Of a DNA stretch of 63,602 nt, positions 16,835-24,630 are shown in pieces. The first letter of the stretch is position 1. Each line of letters starts with the position of its first letter. Made by a program: the position numbers and the translations under genes. Location: assembly GCA_003343885.1 (NCBI GenBank), contig QAKH01000086.1, forward strand, positions 1 to 63,602. Reading direction: 5' to 3'. The DNA comes from Clostridiales bacterium. GTDB lineage: Bacteria; Bacillota; Clostridia; Oscillospirales; CAG-382. Below the pieces are notes generated by a model that saw nothing but the letters and a program-made list of their open reading frames with translations, was not told the DNA's origin and ran no database searches.

Positions 16835-17116
16835 ATGCCAAGCATGGACATGGTGCGGCGCTTTGCTGGCGTTCCGCCGGAAACCGATGAACAGGTGTTA
16901 AGTCTGTGCCTGAATGCTGCCGTGCAATGGTATGAGCGTGCAAAGGTCCCCCCGCGCGAGAATGACGACCTGTATGATTTTTGGGTGTGCAACCTGGCCG
17001 CATGGATGTACGACAACCGCGGGGCAGGCGGTGCCGAAGCAAATGTGCCGCCGTACATCGTCCACAGCGTGCATCAGCTGCGGCCCAAGAGATCGGAGGC
17101 GACGGGCGGCACATGA
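16835..17116 (+). CDS. Head-tail connector protein (gp6-like)
   Basis: The 93-residue helical protein has the pattern of HK97 gp6-like connectors: an early VRRFAGVPPETDEQVLSLCL, then ALYDFW-type LYDFWVCNLAAWMYDNR and a final HSVHQLR. It forms the ring beneath the portal. The ATG follows AAGGAGG, and the stop overlaps the next start at 17113-17116. Confidence 0.78.
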   Translation: MPSMDMVRRFAGVPPETDEQVLSLCLNAAVQWYERAKVPPRENDDLYDFWVCNLAAWMYDNRGAGGAEANVPPYIVHSVHQLRPKRSEATGGT

Positions 17117-17442
17117 AAGCTGGCGACCTGAAACATCAAATCACCATTGAACGCCCGAAGTACAGCACGGATAAAAGCGGCAACCGGCGCACCAAATGGC
17201 TGCCCGTTATAACCTGCATGGCCAAGATTACCGATGTGAGCGGACGCGACTTCTTCGCCGCACAGGCTTACCAGGCGCAGGATGTTGTGACCTTCGGCGT
17301 CCGATGGCTTGACAGCATCGACAAAGAATGCCGAATCATACACGATGGCCGGGTCTATCACATCGAGCAAATCAACCATCTTGGCTACAAGCGGGATTTT
17401 TTGCACGTCAAGGCCCGCGAAATACGCGGCGAGGGGGTATGA
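17113..17442 (+). CDS. Head-tail joining/closure protein
   Basis: This is a 109-residue beta-rich protein that begins MKAGDLKHQITIERP and has VSGRDFFAAQAYQAQDVVTF and RVYHIEQINHLG. These match the SPP1 gp16-like phage head-tail adaptor family (Phage_H_T_join). It seals the connector after packaging. The start ATG overlaps the previous stop, so an upstream in-frame start at 16981 is not needed. Confidence 0.82.
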   Translation: MKAGDLKHQITIERPKYSTDKSGNRRTKWLPVITCMAKITDVSGRDFFAAQAYQAQDVVTFGVRWLDSIDKECRIIHDGRVYHIEQINHLGYKRDFLHVKAREIRGEGV

Positions 17443-17445
17443 TGC

Positions 17446-17853
17446 ATGCCCTTTGAAGTGAAAGGCGTGGAGGCTACCATAGCCAAATTCCAACGAGCCG
17501 CCGCAGCCAGCGAAGCCGCAGTTAAAAGTGCCGTGAAAGCGGGCGGTAAGGTAATAGCGGAGGCGCTGAAAGAAAAAGCCCCGGTAAACACCGGCGCGCT
17601 GCGGGACAGCATCAAGCCGGGCACAGTCAAGTACAGCGCGGCTGACGGCTATTCTTGCGAGGTCAAGCCTGTGGGAAACCACCCGGATACGGGGGAGCCG
17701 CTGGCGAAGATCGGCAACGTGCTGGAATACGGTCGCAGCTATGGCGACAAGCAAAAGCCCGGCCTTGGATGGTTCCACCCAACGGTGCGGGCCAACGAAG
17801 GCAAGGCGCTGGAAGCCATGCAGCGTGAAATCGACAAACGGATAGGAGATTAG
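17446..17853 (+). CDS. HK97 gp10-like tail completion protein
   Basis: This is a 135-residue protein. KAPVNTGALRDSI near residue 44 and NVLEYGRSYG followed by PGLGWFHPTVRA are diagnostic of the HK97 gp10/Minor_tail_Z-like family. It acts at the head-tail interface or tail terminator complex. The ATG at 17446 is three bases after the previous stop, consistent with one transcript and coupled translation. Confidence 0.88.
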   Translation: MPFEVKGVEATIAKFQRAAAASEAAVKSAVKAGGKVIAEALKEKAPVNTGALRDSIKPGTVKYSAADGYSCEVKPVGNHPDTGEPLAKIGNVLEYGRSYGDKQKPGLGWFHPTVRANEGKALEAMQREIDKRIGD

Positions 17854-17857
17854 CCGC

Positions 17858-18205
17858 ATGGAATACGACGAGGTTTTTCAAGGCGCGCTATCCGCCCTGC
17901 CCTGCCCGGTAAGCAAGTCACCCGCTGGCGGCAGTAACGAAACCTACGTAACATTCAACGAGGTGCTGGAGAGCTATACCCAGCATGCCAGCAATACCCC
18001 ACGGCGCATACTGCACACAGTGCAGGTACATGTGTTTTCCAGGTGCGAAGACGGCACATGCAAAGCCATCATCCGGCAGGCCATTCAGCTGCTGCGTGCC
18101 GCTGGCGTGCGGGTGTACAACTGCGGCCCTGACCTGTACGAAGATGAAACCCGCTATCACCATATCACAGCAACCTGCGAATGGGCGCAGCCATTCACAG
18201 AATAG
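17858..18205 (+). CDS. Tail terminator/completion-like protein
   Basis: The protein has 115 residues: an N-terminal helix, then strands YVTFNEVLESYTQHASN and ILHTVQVHVFSR, a helix and a final strand HHITATCEWAQPF. Position between gp10-like and major tail protein, length and strand order fit the phage tail terminator family (gpU/gp17-like, which stops tail polymerisation). Sequence similarity is too low by eye to be certain. Confidence 0.7.
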   Translation: MEYDEVFQGALSALPCPVSKSPAGGSNETYVTFNEVLESYTQHASNTPRRILHTVQVHVFSRCEDGTCKAIIRQAIQLLRAAGVRVYNCGPDLYEDETRYHHITATCEWAQPFTE

Positions 18206-18216
18206 GAGGAATCAAC

Positions 18217-18807
18217 ATGGAAGGTTATTTTACCGGTATTCTCGACCTGTACTATGCCCCGATGACCACCGAGGATACCAGCAGCGCCGCCCCGGTTTAC
18301 GACGATCCCAAGGTGCTGGCCAAGTCCATTGAAGTGACGATCACCCCGACCTACCGCGAGGGAAAACTGCAAGCCAGCAACGCCACCGTGCGCAACCAGA
18401 AGCGCATTGACACCTATACCGTAAGCCTGCACGTGGACAAGGTTCCCTATGCGGTAAAAAGCGAACTGCTTGGGCGCAAGGTGGACGGCAACGGTGTGCA
18501 GATCATCAAGGGCGGAAACATTCCGCCCAACGTGGCTCTGGGCTTTGCCTGTACGCTGGACGACGGTAGCAAAGAGCTGTGGTGGCTGTACAAGGGCACT
18601 TTCAGCGAGATCACCAAGAGCGCCAAGACCGAGTCCAACGCCATCGAATACCAGACCCCGACGATTGAAGGCGTATTCGTTCGGAGAATGAACGACGACG
18701 CACTGGCTGCCACGGTAGAAACCGCATCCGAAGACATCGGCGAGGGCGTCGAAACTGGCTGGTTCACAACCGTTTATGAGGAAACCCCTGCGGTTGGTGG
18801 ACCGTAA
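18217..18807 (+). CDS. Major tail tube protein
   Basis: The protein has 196 residues. Features of the phi13-like major tail family are visible: an N-terminal DLYYAPMTTED stretch, AKSIEVTITPTYREGKLQAS, and a late LYKGTFSEITKSAKTESNAI with EYQTPTIEG. It polymerises into the tail tube. The ATG at 18217 follows AGGAGGA. A perfect 16-bp hairpin directly after the gene probably separates its expression from the weakly needed chaperones. Confidence 0.85.
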   Translation: MEGYFTGILDLYYAPMTTEDTSSAAPVYDDPKVLAKSIEVTITPTYREGKLQASNATVRNQKRIDTYTVSLHVDKVPYAVKSELLGRKVDGNGVQIIKGGNIPPNVALGFACTLDDGSKELWWLYKGTFSEITKSAKTESNAIEYQTPTIEGVFVRRMNDDALAATVETASEDIGEGVETGWFTTVYEETPAVGGP

Positions 18808-18810
18808 ATC

Positions 18811-18846
18811 GGTTCAGGGGAATGGCTCGCGCCATTCCCCTGAACC
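18811..18846 (+). promoter_or_regulatory. Perfect 16-bp hairpin between major tail and chaperone genes
   Basis: GGTTCAGGGGAATGGC (18811-18826) pairs completely with 18831-18846 around the tetraloop TCGC. There is no T run after it. It begins four bases after the major tail stop and ends about 45 bases before the chaperone start. It probably stabilises the upstream mRNA or attenuates downstream expression. Confidence 0.75.
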
Positions 18847-18891
18847 CAACTGATTCCAAAACGAAAACGGCCATAAAAACGGAGGACAGGC

Positions 18892-19266
18892 ATGGAGACG
18901 ATGAACAACCAGCGGGGGCGGGACGTGAGCGCGCCCATCACCCACATCACCCTGAATGGAACGCGGTACAAGCTGGCGTTTACCAACATGGCAGCCCGTG
19001 TCGCCGAAGACGTCTATGAGCAGCAGTATGGCCAGGACGTGGGCTATGCGGACATTCTGGCCGCGTTGACCAAATTCAAGTATAAAGCCGTCATGGCGAT
19101 GCTTTACGGCGCGCTGATCGCGGGCGGCACGTCCATGAGCTGGGATGAATTTGACGCCGCGTTCAAACTGGACAGCATTGACGGCATCCGCGACATCATC
19201 CTCAAAGGGGTTGTGGACTCCCTGCCCAAGGCGGATGAGGCGAAAGACGAAGCCGAAAACCCTTAA
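18892..19266 (+). CDS. Tail assembly chaperone, short form (gpG-like)
   Basis: This is a 124-residue protein with THITLNGTRYKLAFTNMAAR, ILAALTKFKYKAVMAMLYGA and a C-terminal acidic tail, matching the size and layout of gpG-like tail chaperones that coat the tape measure during assembly. The ATG follows GGAGG. A second conserved segment lies in the -1 frame directly downstream, so this is very probably the short product of a programmed frameshift pair. Confidence 0.78.
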   Translation: METMNNQRGRDVSAPITHITLNGTRYKLAFTNMAARVAEDVYEQQYGQDVGYADILAALTKFKYKAVMAMLYGALIAGGTSMSWDEFDAAFKLDSIDGIRDIILKGVVDSLPKADEAKDEAENP

Positions 19267-19502
19267 CGAGCGCCAACGGGGACGGCTTTCCATGGGCGTG
19301 GCTGTATTTTCGTGCCCTTGATTGCGGCATGAGTGCAGCGGACTTCTGGGACAGCAGCCCCCGTGCCGTCATGGCGCTGTACGCCTGCGCGAAGGCATCG
19401 CGCCGTGCCCCTGCCACTGATGGCGGAAGGCAGCAAAGCACATCACAACAAGCACCCACCGCAGCACCGAACGGACAGCGCCTGGCGCGCCTTCCCCGGT
19501 AA
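19239..19502 (+). CDS. Tail chaperone extension (gpT-like), reached by -1 frameshift
   Basis: In the -1 frame after 19238 the sequence reads GDGFPWAWLYFRALDCG, then MSAADFWDSSPRAVMALYA, and stops at 19500-19502. WxWLYxxALxxG followed by FWxxSPR is the usual T-part of siphophage gpGT chaperones. The -1 frame is closed by TGA at 19236-19238, so the shift must occur between there and the zero-frame TAA at 19264. The best candidate is C CCT TAA at 19260-19266, which lets tRNA-Pro slip from CCT to CCC at a stop codon. It is not the canonical X XXY YYZ heptamer, so the exact site is uncertain. Confidence 0.7.
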   Translation, partial: GERRSRKPLTSANGDGFPWAWLYFRALDCGMSAADFWDSSPRAVMALYACAKASRRAPATDGGRQQSTSQQAPTAAPNGQRLARLPR

Positions 19503-19530
19503 AAGCGTCTGCGCGGGCGCTTTTCTTTTT
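19501..19530 (+). terminator. SD-proximal hairpin, copy 4, with T run
   Basis: AAAAGCG (19501-19507) pairs with CGCTTTT (19518-19524) and is followed by CTTTTTT and then GGGAGG of the tape measure gene. It overlaps the stop of the gpT-like frame. Of the four related hairpins this one looks most like a true terminator or attenuator. Confidence 0.65.
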
Positions 19531-19546
19531 TCCGGGAGGTGAGATC

Positions 19547-22500
19547 ATGGACAGCGAAGGCATCAGCACAAAAGTAAGCGTCCTGGGCGACAAAGAGTAT
19601 AAGAAAGCGTTGCAGGACATCGGGCGGCAGCTGACCGTGCTGAACACCGATATGGCGGCGACATCCAGCGCCTTCGGCGATCAGGCCGACAGCATGGATG
19701 CGATGAAGTCCAAGGCGGGTAGCCTGAACAGCATCTATGAAGCCCACTCCCAAAAGGTCAAGCTGATTGCCGAACAGCTCAACAAGGCCAAAGCCGAGTA
19801 TGGCGAAAACAGCAAGCAAGCGGAGAATCTGCAAATAGCGCTAAATCGCGCGGTCAACGCGATGAATCAGGTGGGAAATGAAATCGCCGAAAATGACCGA
19901 CAGATGAGCGCGCTGGCCGACAGCACTGACACATTGGGTAATGCCATGGAAAGCGCTGGCGAAATCGCCAAGGGGGCCATGGTGGCGGGCCTGACCGCAG
20001 CGGCGGCAGCCGTTGCCGCCCTATCTGCTGCCGCGCTGGAAGGGGCCAAGCAAATCGTGCAGCTTGGCACGGATTACCGGCAGGCTGCCAACCAGCTTTC
20101 CGCGCAGACCGGCGCGACCGGCGACGAGCTGACCGAGCTGGGCGACATCGCGCAGGAAGTGTATAAAAACAACTTCGGCGACAATATTGCTGATGTAAAC
20201 GACGCCCTTGCCACCACCAAAGTCAACACCGGCCTGATGGGCGATGAACTGAAAAAGGCTACGGAAAACGGCTATTTGCTGCGGGATACCTTTGGCATGG
20301 ACATTGCCGAAAGCAGCCGGACCGCATCGGCCCTGATGCAGAAATTCGGGATTGATGCCGAAACCGCGTATAACCTCATCGCACAGGGCGCGCAGCGGGG
20401 CGCAAACCAGAACGGCGACCTGCTGGACGTGCTTAGCGAATACGCACCGAAATACGCGGAAATGGGCCTTAGCGCCGAGGACATGATGACCACGCTCATC
20501 AGCGGCGCGGAAAACGGCGTTTTCCAGATCGACAAAGTAGGCGACGCGGTTAAAGAGTTTTCCATCCGGGCCATCGACGGCAGCGACACCACGAAAGAAG
20601 CCTTTGAGGAACTTGGTCTAAAGGCGTCCTACGTCAGCGCAGAAATCAGCGAAGGCGGGCCGCAGGCGCGCGCCGCGTTTTTGCAGGTGGTGCAGGCGCT
20701 TCAAAAGGTGGAAGACCCGCTCAAGCGCAATCAGCTGGCCGTTTCTCTGTTCGGTACGCAGTTTGAGGACCTGGGCGAGGGCGCGCTGCCCATCCTTGCC
20801 AGCATAGCGGAAGGTGGCGACCTGTCCGCTGACGCGCTGGAACAGATCAACGAGGTCAAGTACAACGATGCCGCCAGCGCTTTGGAAGGCGTAAAGCGCA
20901 AGATTCAAAGCGAATTTTTGCCGCTGGCAAACAATATGCAAAGCCTGATCGTCGGCACGCTCTCCACTATCGACACAGCGCTTGCCGATGGTTTCCAGCC
21001 GGAGGACGTGCGTGTCATCGGCGAAGCGATAGCCAGCGCCATGATGGAAGGCGTGGCGACCATCGACACGCTTTTCACCGAGAACACGGACATCATCACC
21101 GCCATGCTCGATTCCGCCGTTCGAGTCATCACGGAAGCGCTGCCCGCGTTGGTGGATGCTATTCTCCCTGCTGCCATGGGACTTTTGCAAAGCATTGTGG
21201 ATGCGATCACCGGAAACATTGATCCGCTGGCGGCTCTTGCATCCAGCATCGTGACCAACGTGGCGTCCTTCCTGGTGGAGAACGCCAGCGGCCTGTTTGC
21301 AGCCGCCACATCGCTTGTCACGGGGTTGGCAGATGGAATCGCGGAAGCATTGCCGACGCTGCTGCCCGCTGCGGCCAGCATGGTTGCGGAAATCGTGACC
21401 GGCCTGGCCGAGAACCTGCCCACGCTGCTGGAATCTGCTGGCGGGCTACTGCAAGGCATCGTGGATGGCATCACCGGCGCGCTGCCGGTGCTGGTGGAAG
21501 CACTGCCGCAGATCATCACAACCATCACCGATGCGATTACCACGGCATTGCCCATCCTGCTGGAACAGGGTGCAAGTATTCTGAACAGTATCATCACCGG
21601 CATCACGGACACAATCCCCACGCTGGTCGATATGCTGCCGCAAATCATCACCACGATTACCACGGCCATTACCGATGCCCTGCCCGATCTGCTGGCGCAG
21701 GGTACATCCATACTCACCAGCATTATCTCCGGTATCATGGACGCCATTCCTACGCTGGCCGAAAAGTTGCCGGAAATCATCACCACGATCATCACGGCCA
21801 TCGCCGAAGCGTTGCCGGATATTCTGGCCGCGGGAACCAGCATTTTGACCACTATCATCACCGGCATTGGTGAGGCCATTCCCACGCTGGTGGAAAAGAT
21901 GCCGGAGGTCATTGCAGCCATCACCGGCGCGCTGGGCGAAATCGACTGGCTTACGCTTGGCACCAATCTGATTCAAGGGCTTGTGGACGGGTTGAGTGCC
22001 GCGGTTACGGCGCTGCTGGAGAGTATCAAGGGCATATTCTCCAGTATCTGGGATGCTGTGAAAGAAGTCTTCGGCATCAATAGCCCATCGACAGTGGCCA
22101 AGGAAGCGGGCGGCCTGATTCTCGACGGTCTGCTGCTGGGTTTTAGCGAGGCCGTAGACGCGGTATGTGAAACCGTAAAGAAGATCTTCGGGAAGATATG
22201 GGACGCCATCAAGTCCATTTTTGGTTTTGGCAGCGAGAGCGAGGAAAGCAAAGAAGCCAAAACCGCCGGGCAGGACATCATGACCGGGATGAAAGATGGC
22301 ATCACCGGCAGCGAAGAAGACGTAAAAACCGCCGTTAAAAACGCTTCGCAAGCTGTGCTGGATACCTTCAAAACCGAGCTTGGTGTTGCCGAAGGCAGCA
22401 GTACCAAGACTAAGCCCATGGGCGAAGGCATTGCCAAAGGCATATCGGATGGGCTTTCGGAAGCTACTGCCGAAACCTTCGCGGGCGGCGCAGCCGTTGT

Positions 22501-23599
22501 AGCGAACGCGGTGACTGGCGCGCTGAACGCTGCCTTTGGCGTAGAGGCTACCGGGTTCCTGGGATCGGGCGGGGACAGCGCGAAGAAGTTTGAGGCCATC
22601 GGTGCGGCGGTGTGCAGGGCCATCGCGGACGGCATAACCAATAACACGCAAAACACCGAAGCTGTAAAAACGGCTATCACCGGGGTGGCCAATGCAGCCT
22701 ATGAGGCCGCCGTGACCGAAATGGCCACCGGTATCACGGGCAGCAGCGAAACCGTGAACGCCGCCGTGGAAGCCGTGGCCAGCGCAGCGGACGAGGCCGC
22801 AGCGGCGATCCTTACCGACGAGGCGGGCGGCAAGATCGGCAAGGACTTCATGGGCGGCATCAAGCAGGCCGTGCAGATCGCAAGGCCGGGCCTTATGACC
22901 ACCACCACGCAGGCAGCCAAAGCGGCGCATGATGCGGTAAAGGCCGAGCTATCCCAGAGCAAGGGGCAGTCCATTGGCAGCGCATTTGTGCAGAGTATCC
23001 GCGCAGGAATCAGCGGGCAGCAAAGCCAGGTATCCAGCGCGGCCCAAAGTATTGGAAGCGGCGCGCTTTCCGCGCTGTGGAGCGCCGTGGGCAGCGGCGG
23101 CAGCAGGTTTGAAGCCATTGGCAATGCAATCGCCCAAGGCATGGCACGCGGCATCCGAAACGGTTCAGGGAGCATCCAGAGCGCCGCACGGGCTGCCGCC
23201 CAGGCGGCCTATAATGCCGCCAAGCAAGAGCTGGACATCCGAAGCCCCAGTCACAAGATGGAGGCCATCGGCATGCAGTATGGTGCAGGCTTCGCGGGTG
23301 GTATCGAACAAAGCATTCAGGATGTGAGCCGCAGTGCCCGAATGCTAAGCGAAATAGCGGCGAGTGAAACCGCTGCGGGGGCCGCTTCCTTCCCTGCCCT
23401 GTCGCAACCGCAGATTGATTATGATCGGCTGGGCGAGGCTGTTGCCGAGGCAAACCGCCGCGCCGGATTGGGCAAGGCGGTGCTTGACGTCAACGGCAGG
23501 CGGATGGCTGAAACGTTGGAGCCGTCTGTGAGCCGTGCCACCTATCAACGGGCAGGCCGAACCGTGACCGGACGGGCCGCGCGCATGGTGCTGGCGTGA
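19547..23599 (+). CDS. Tape measure protein
   Basis: This is a 1350-residue protein that sets tail length and is ejected with the DNA. The N-terminal region is coiled coil (residues ~1-130), followed by a TP901-type tape measure core (GTDYRQAANQLSAQTGATGD and AQRGANQNGDLLDVLSEYAP at ~165-320). A hydrophobic amphipathic region spans ~490-810. That region contains three near-perfect 44-residue repeats that start LPQIITT or LPEIITT at ~653, 697 and 741. The C-terminus has FGINSPS and DIRSPSHKM motifs usual for this family. At about 3 residues per angstrom-scale turn the length suits a long siphophage tail. Start ATG follows GGGAGGTG. Confidence 0.93.
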   Translation: MDSEGISTKVSVLGDKEYKKALQDIGRQLTVLNTDMAATSSAFGDQADSMDAMKSKAGSLNSIYEAHSQKVKLIAEQLNKAKAEYGENSKQAENLQIALNRAVNAMNQVGNEIAENDRQMSALADSTDTLGNAMESAGEIAKGAMVAGLTAAAAAVAALSAAALEGAKQIVQLGTDYRQAANQLSAQTGATGDELTELGDIAQEVYKNNFGDNIADVNDALATTKVNTGLMGDELKKATENGYLLRDTFGMDIAESSRTASALMQKFGIDAETAYNLIAQGAQRGANQNGDLLDVLSEYAPKYAEMGLSAEDMMTTLISGAENGVFQIDKVGDAVKEFSIRAIDGSDTTKEAFEELGLKASYVSAEISEGGPQARAAFLQVVQALQKVEDPLKRNQLAVSLFGTQFEDLGEGALPILASIAEGGDLSADALEQINEVKYNDAASALEGVKRKIQSEFLPLANNMQSLIVGTLSTIDTALADGFQPEDVRVIGEAIASAMMEGVATIDTLFTENTDIITAMLDSAVRVITEALPALVDAILPAAMGLLQSIVDAITGNIDPLAALASSIVTNVASFLVENASGLFAAATSLVTGLADGIAEALPTLLPAAASMVAEIVTGLAENLPTLLESAGGLLQGIVDGITGALPVLVEALPQIITTITDAITTALPILLEQGASILNSIITGITDTIPTLVDMLPQIITTITTAITDALPDLLAQGTSILTSIISGIMDAIPTLAEKLPEIITTIITAIAEALPDILAAGTSILTTIITGIGEAIPTLVEKMPEVIAAITGALGEIDWLTLGTNLIQGLVDGLSAAVTALLESIKGIFSSIWDAVKEVFGINSPSTVAKEAGGLILDGLLLGFSEAVDAVCETVKKIFGKIWDAIKSIFGFGSESEESKEAKTAGQDIMTGMKDGITGSEEDVKTAVKNASQAVLDTFKTELGVAEGSSTKTKPMGEGIAKGISDGLSEATAETFAGGAAVVANAVTGALNAAFGVEATGFLGSGGDSAKKFEAIGAAVCRAIADGITNNTQNTEAVKTAITGVANAAYEAAVTEMATGITGSSETVNAAVEAVASAADEAAAAILTDEAGGKIGKDFMGGIKQAVQIARPGLMTTTTQAAKAAHDAVKAELSQSKGQSIGSAFVQSIRAGISGQQSQVSSAAQSIGSGALSALWSAVGSGGSRFEAIGNAIAQGMARGIRNGSGSIQSAARAAAQAAYNAAKQELDIRSPSHKMEAIGMQYGAGFAGGIEQSIQDVSRSARMLSEIAASETAAGAASFPALSQPQIDYDRLGEAVAEANRRAGLGKAVLDVNGRRMAETLEPSVSRATYQRAGRTVTGRAARMVLA
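21503..21898 (+). repeat. Three tandem 132-bp repeats inside the tape measure gene
   Basis: Units 21503-21634, 21635-21766 and 21767-21898 each encode 44 residues beginning with L-P-(Q/E)-I-I-T-T and containing ALPxLLxxGxSIL. The units are in frame and differ mostly at third codon positions. A degenerate unit follows. Unequal recombination here would change tail length in steps of 44 residues. Confidence 0.85.
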
Positions 23600-23611
23600 T
23601 GAGGTGAACAC

Positions 23612-24406
23612 ATGAGACTGAACGAGATCAACTTTTCCTTTGGCGGGCTGCACTGTCTGCGGGACTTTGGGGCGATCTACGTGGAAAAGAGCGGGCATCC
23701 CGTAACGCCTGCCATCCGCCGCAACGAGTACGAGATCAGCGGAATGCCCGGCAGCGTCGCTATGCCCGGCGACCTGCCGGAAACGCTATCTTTCAGCGGC
23801 AGCCTGTACTTTCTGTCCGAACCGCCCACCCAGGCGGCGGCGCAGGAACGGCTGCGGCGCATGGCGGCATGGCTGACCAATGGACGCAAGCGGCTGATTT
23901 TTGACTACGAACCAGACCGATTTTATATGGCCAACGTGGATCAGGCCATGAAATGGGGTTTCTCCGGCTGGATCGGCGGCGGCATTGACCTGGCGTTTGA
24001 GGCGCAGCCCTATGCCTACGCCGTGCGCGAGAGCAAGGTATCTGCGAACGTGACGGACGAAAGCGCAGAGCTGGCGCTGACGCTGGATACGGGGCTGGAC
24101 GCGCCGCTGGCTGTAACCGTTGAAAATACGGGCACCGCGCCTATCACCGGCGTGGCGGTGACGGCCAGCGGCAAGCAAGCCGTATTTTCCGGTATGAGCA
24201 TGGGCCAGGGCAAGGCCCTGCAAATCAACATGGAGCCGCCCATCGGGGCGGTCTTTTCATCGGGCGAAAGCGCGCTGCCCTTCGCCTCGCGCTTCGATCT
24301 TCTTGCAGCCGCGAGGGGTGTGCAGACGATCAGCGTGGCCTTGGCCTACGGCAGCGGGACAAAGGGCGCGACGGTCACGGCCAGAGCCAGAGGGAGGTGG
24401 ATATGA
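23612..24406 (+). CDS. Distal tail protein (Dit-like)
   Basis: This is a 264-residue protein. The N-terminus (FSFGGLHCLRDFGAIYVEKS) and the segment RMAAWLTNGRKRLIFDYEPD with FYMANVDQA are typical of the phage tail/Dit family that forms the hexameric hub below the tail tube. The galectin-like C-terminal half (from ~150) has the expected beta pattern. It follows the tape measure by 12 bases, with GAGGTG before the ATG. Confidence 0.85.
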   Translation: MRLNEINFSFGGLHCLRDFGAIYVEKSGHPVTPAIRRNEYEISGMPGSVAMPGDLPETLSFSGSLYFLSEPPTQAAAQERLRRMAAWLTNGRKRLIFDYEPDRFYMANVDQAMKWGFSGWIGGGIDLAFEAQPYAYAVRESKVSANVTDESAELALTLDTGLDAPLAVTVENTGTAPITGVAVTASGKQAVFSGMSMGQGKALQINMEPPIGAVFSSGESALPFASRFDLLAAARGVQTISVALAYGSGTKGATVTARARGRWI

Positions 24407-24630
24407 TGAAAACGGGACGATACTGCCCCATGCGCCGCGGAAAGTGCATCGAGACATGCGCCTGGCGCATGTATGACATGTGCGCCGTGGTCCAGCTCGC
24501 AGGACAGGCGCGCAGGCAGGGCGACGAGCTGTACGCCATGGTAGAGATCATGCGCGAGGGACCGGAAGCGATTGCGCCGGATGTGCCCGCAGGGGAGGCT
24601 GACGCCGATGGAGTACGTGACGGTTTATGA
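24403..24630 (+). CDS. Small cysteine-rich tail-region protein
   Basis: The 75-residue protein begins MMKTGRYCPMRRGKC and continues with ETCAW and DMCAV, so four cysteines lie within 23 residues and could bind a metal. GGAGG lies six bases upstream of ATG 24403, which overlaps the Dit stop. The function is unknown; tiny genes between Dit and Tal are common in Clostridia phages. Its last bases overlap the next gene. Confidence 0.6.
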   Translation: MMKTGRYCPMRRGKCIETCAWRMYDMCAVVQLAGQARRQGDELYAMVEIMREGPEAIAPDVPAGEADADGVRDGL

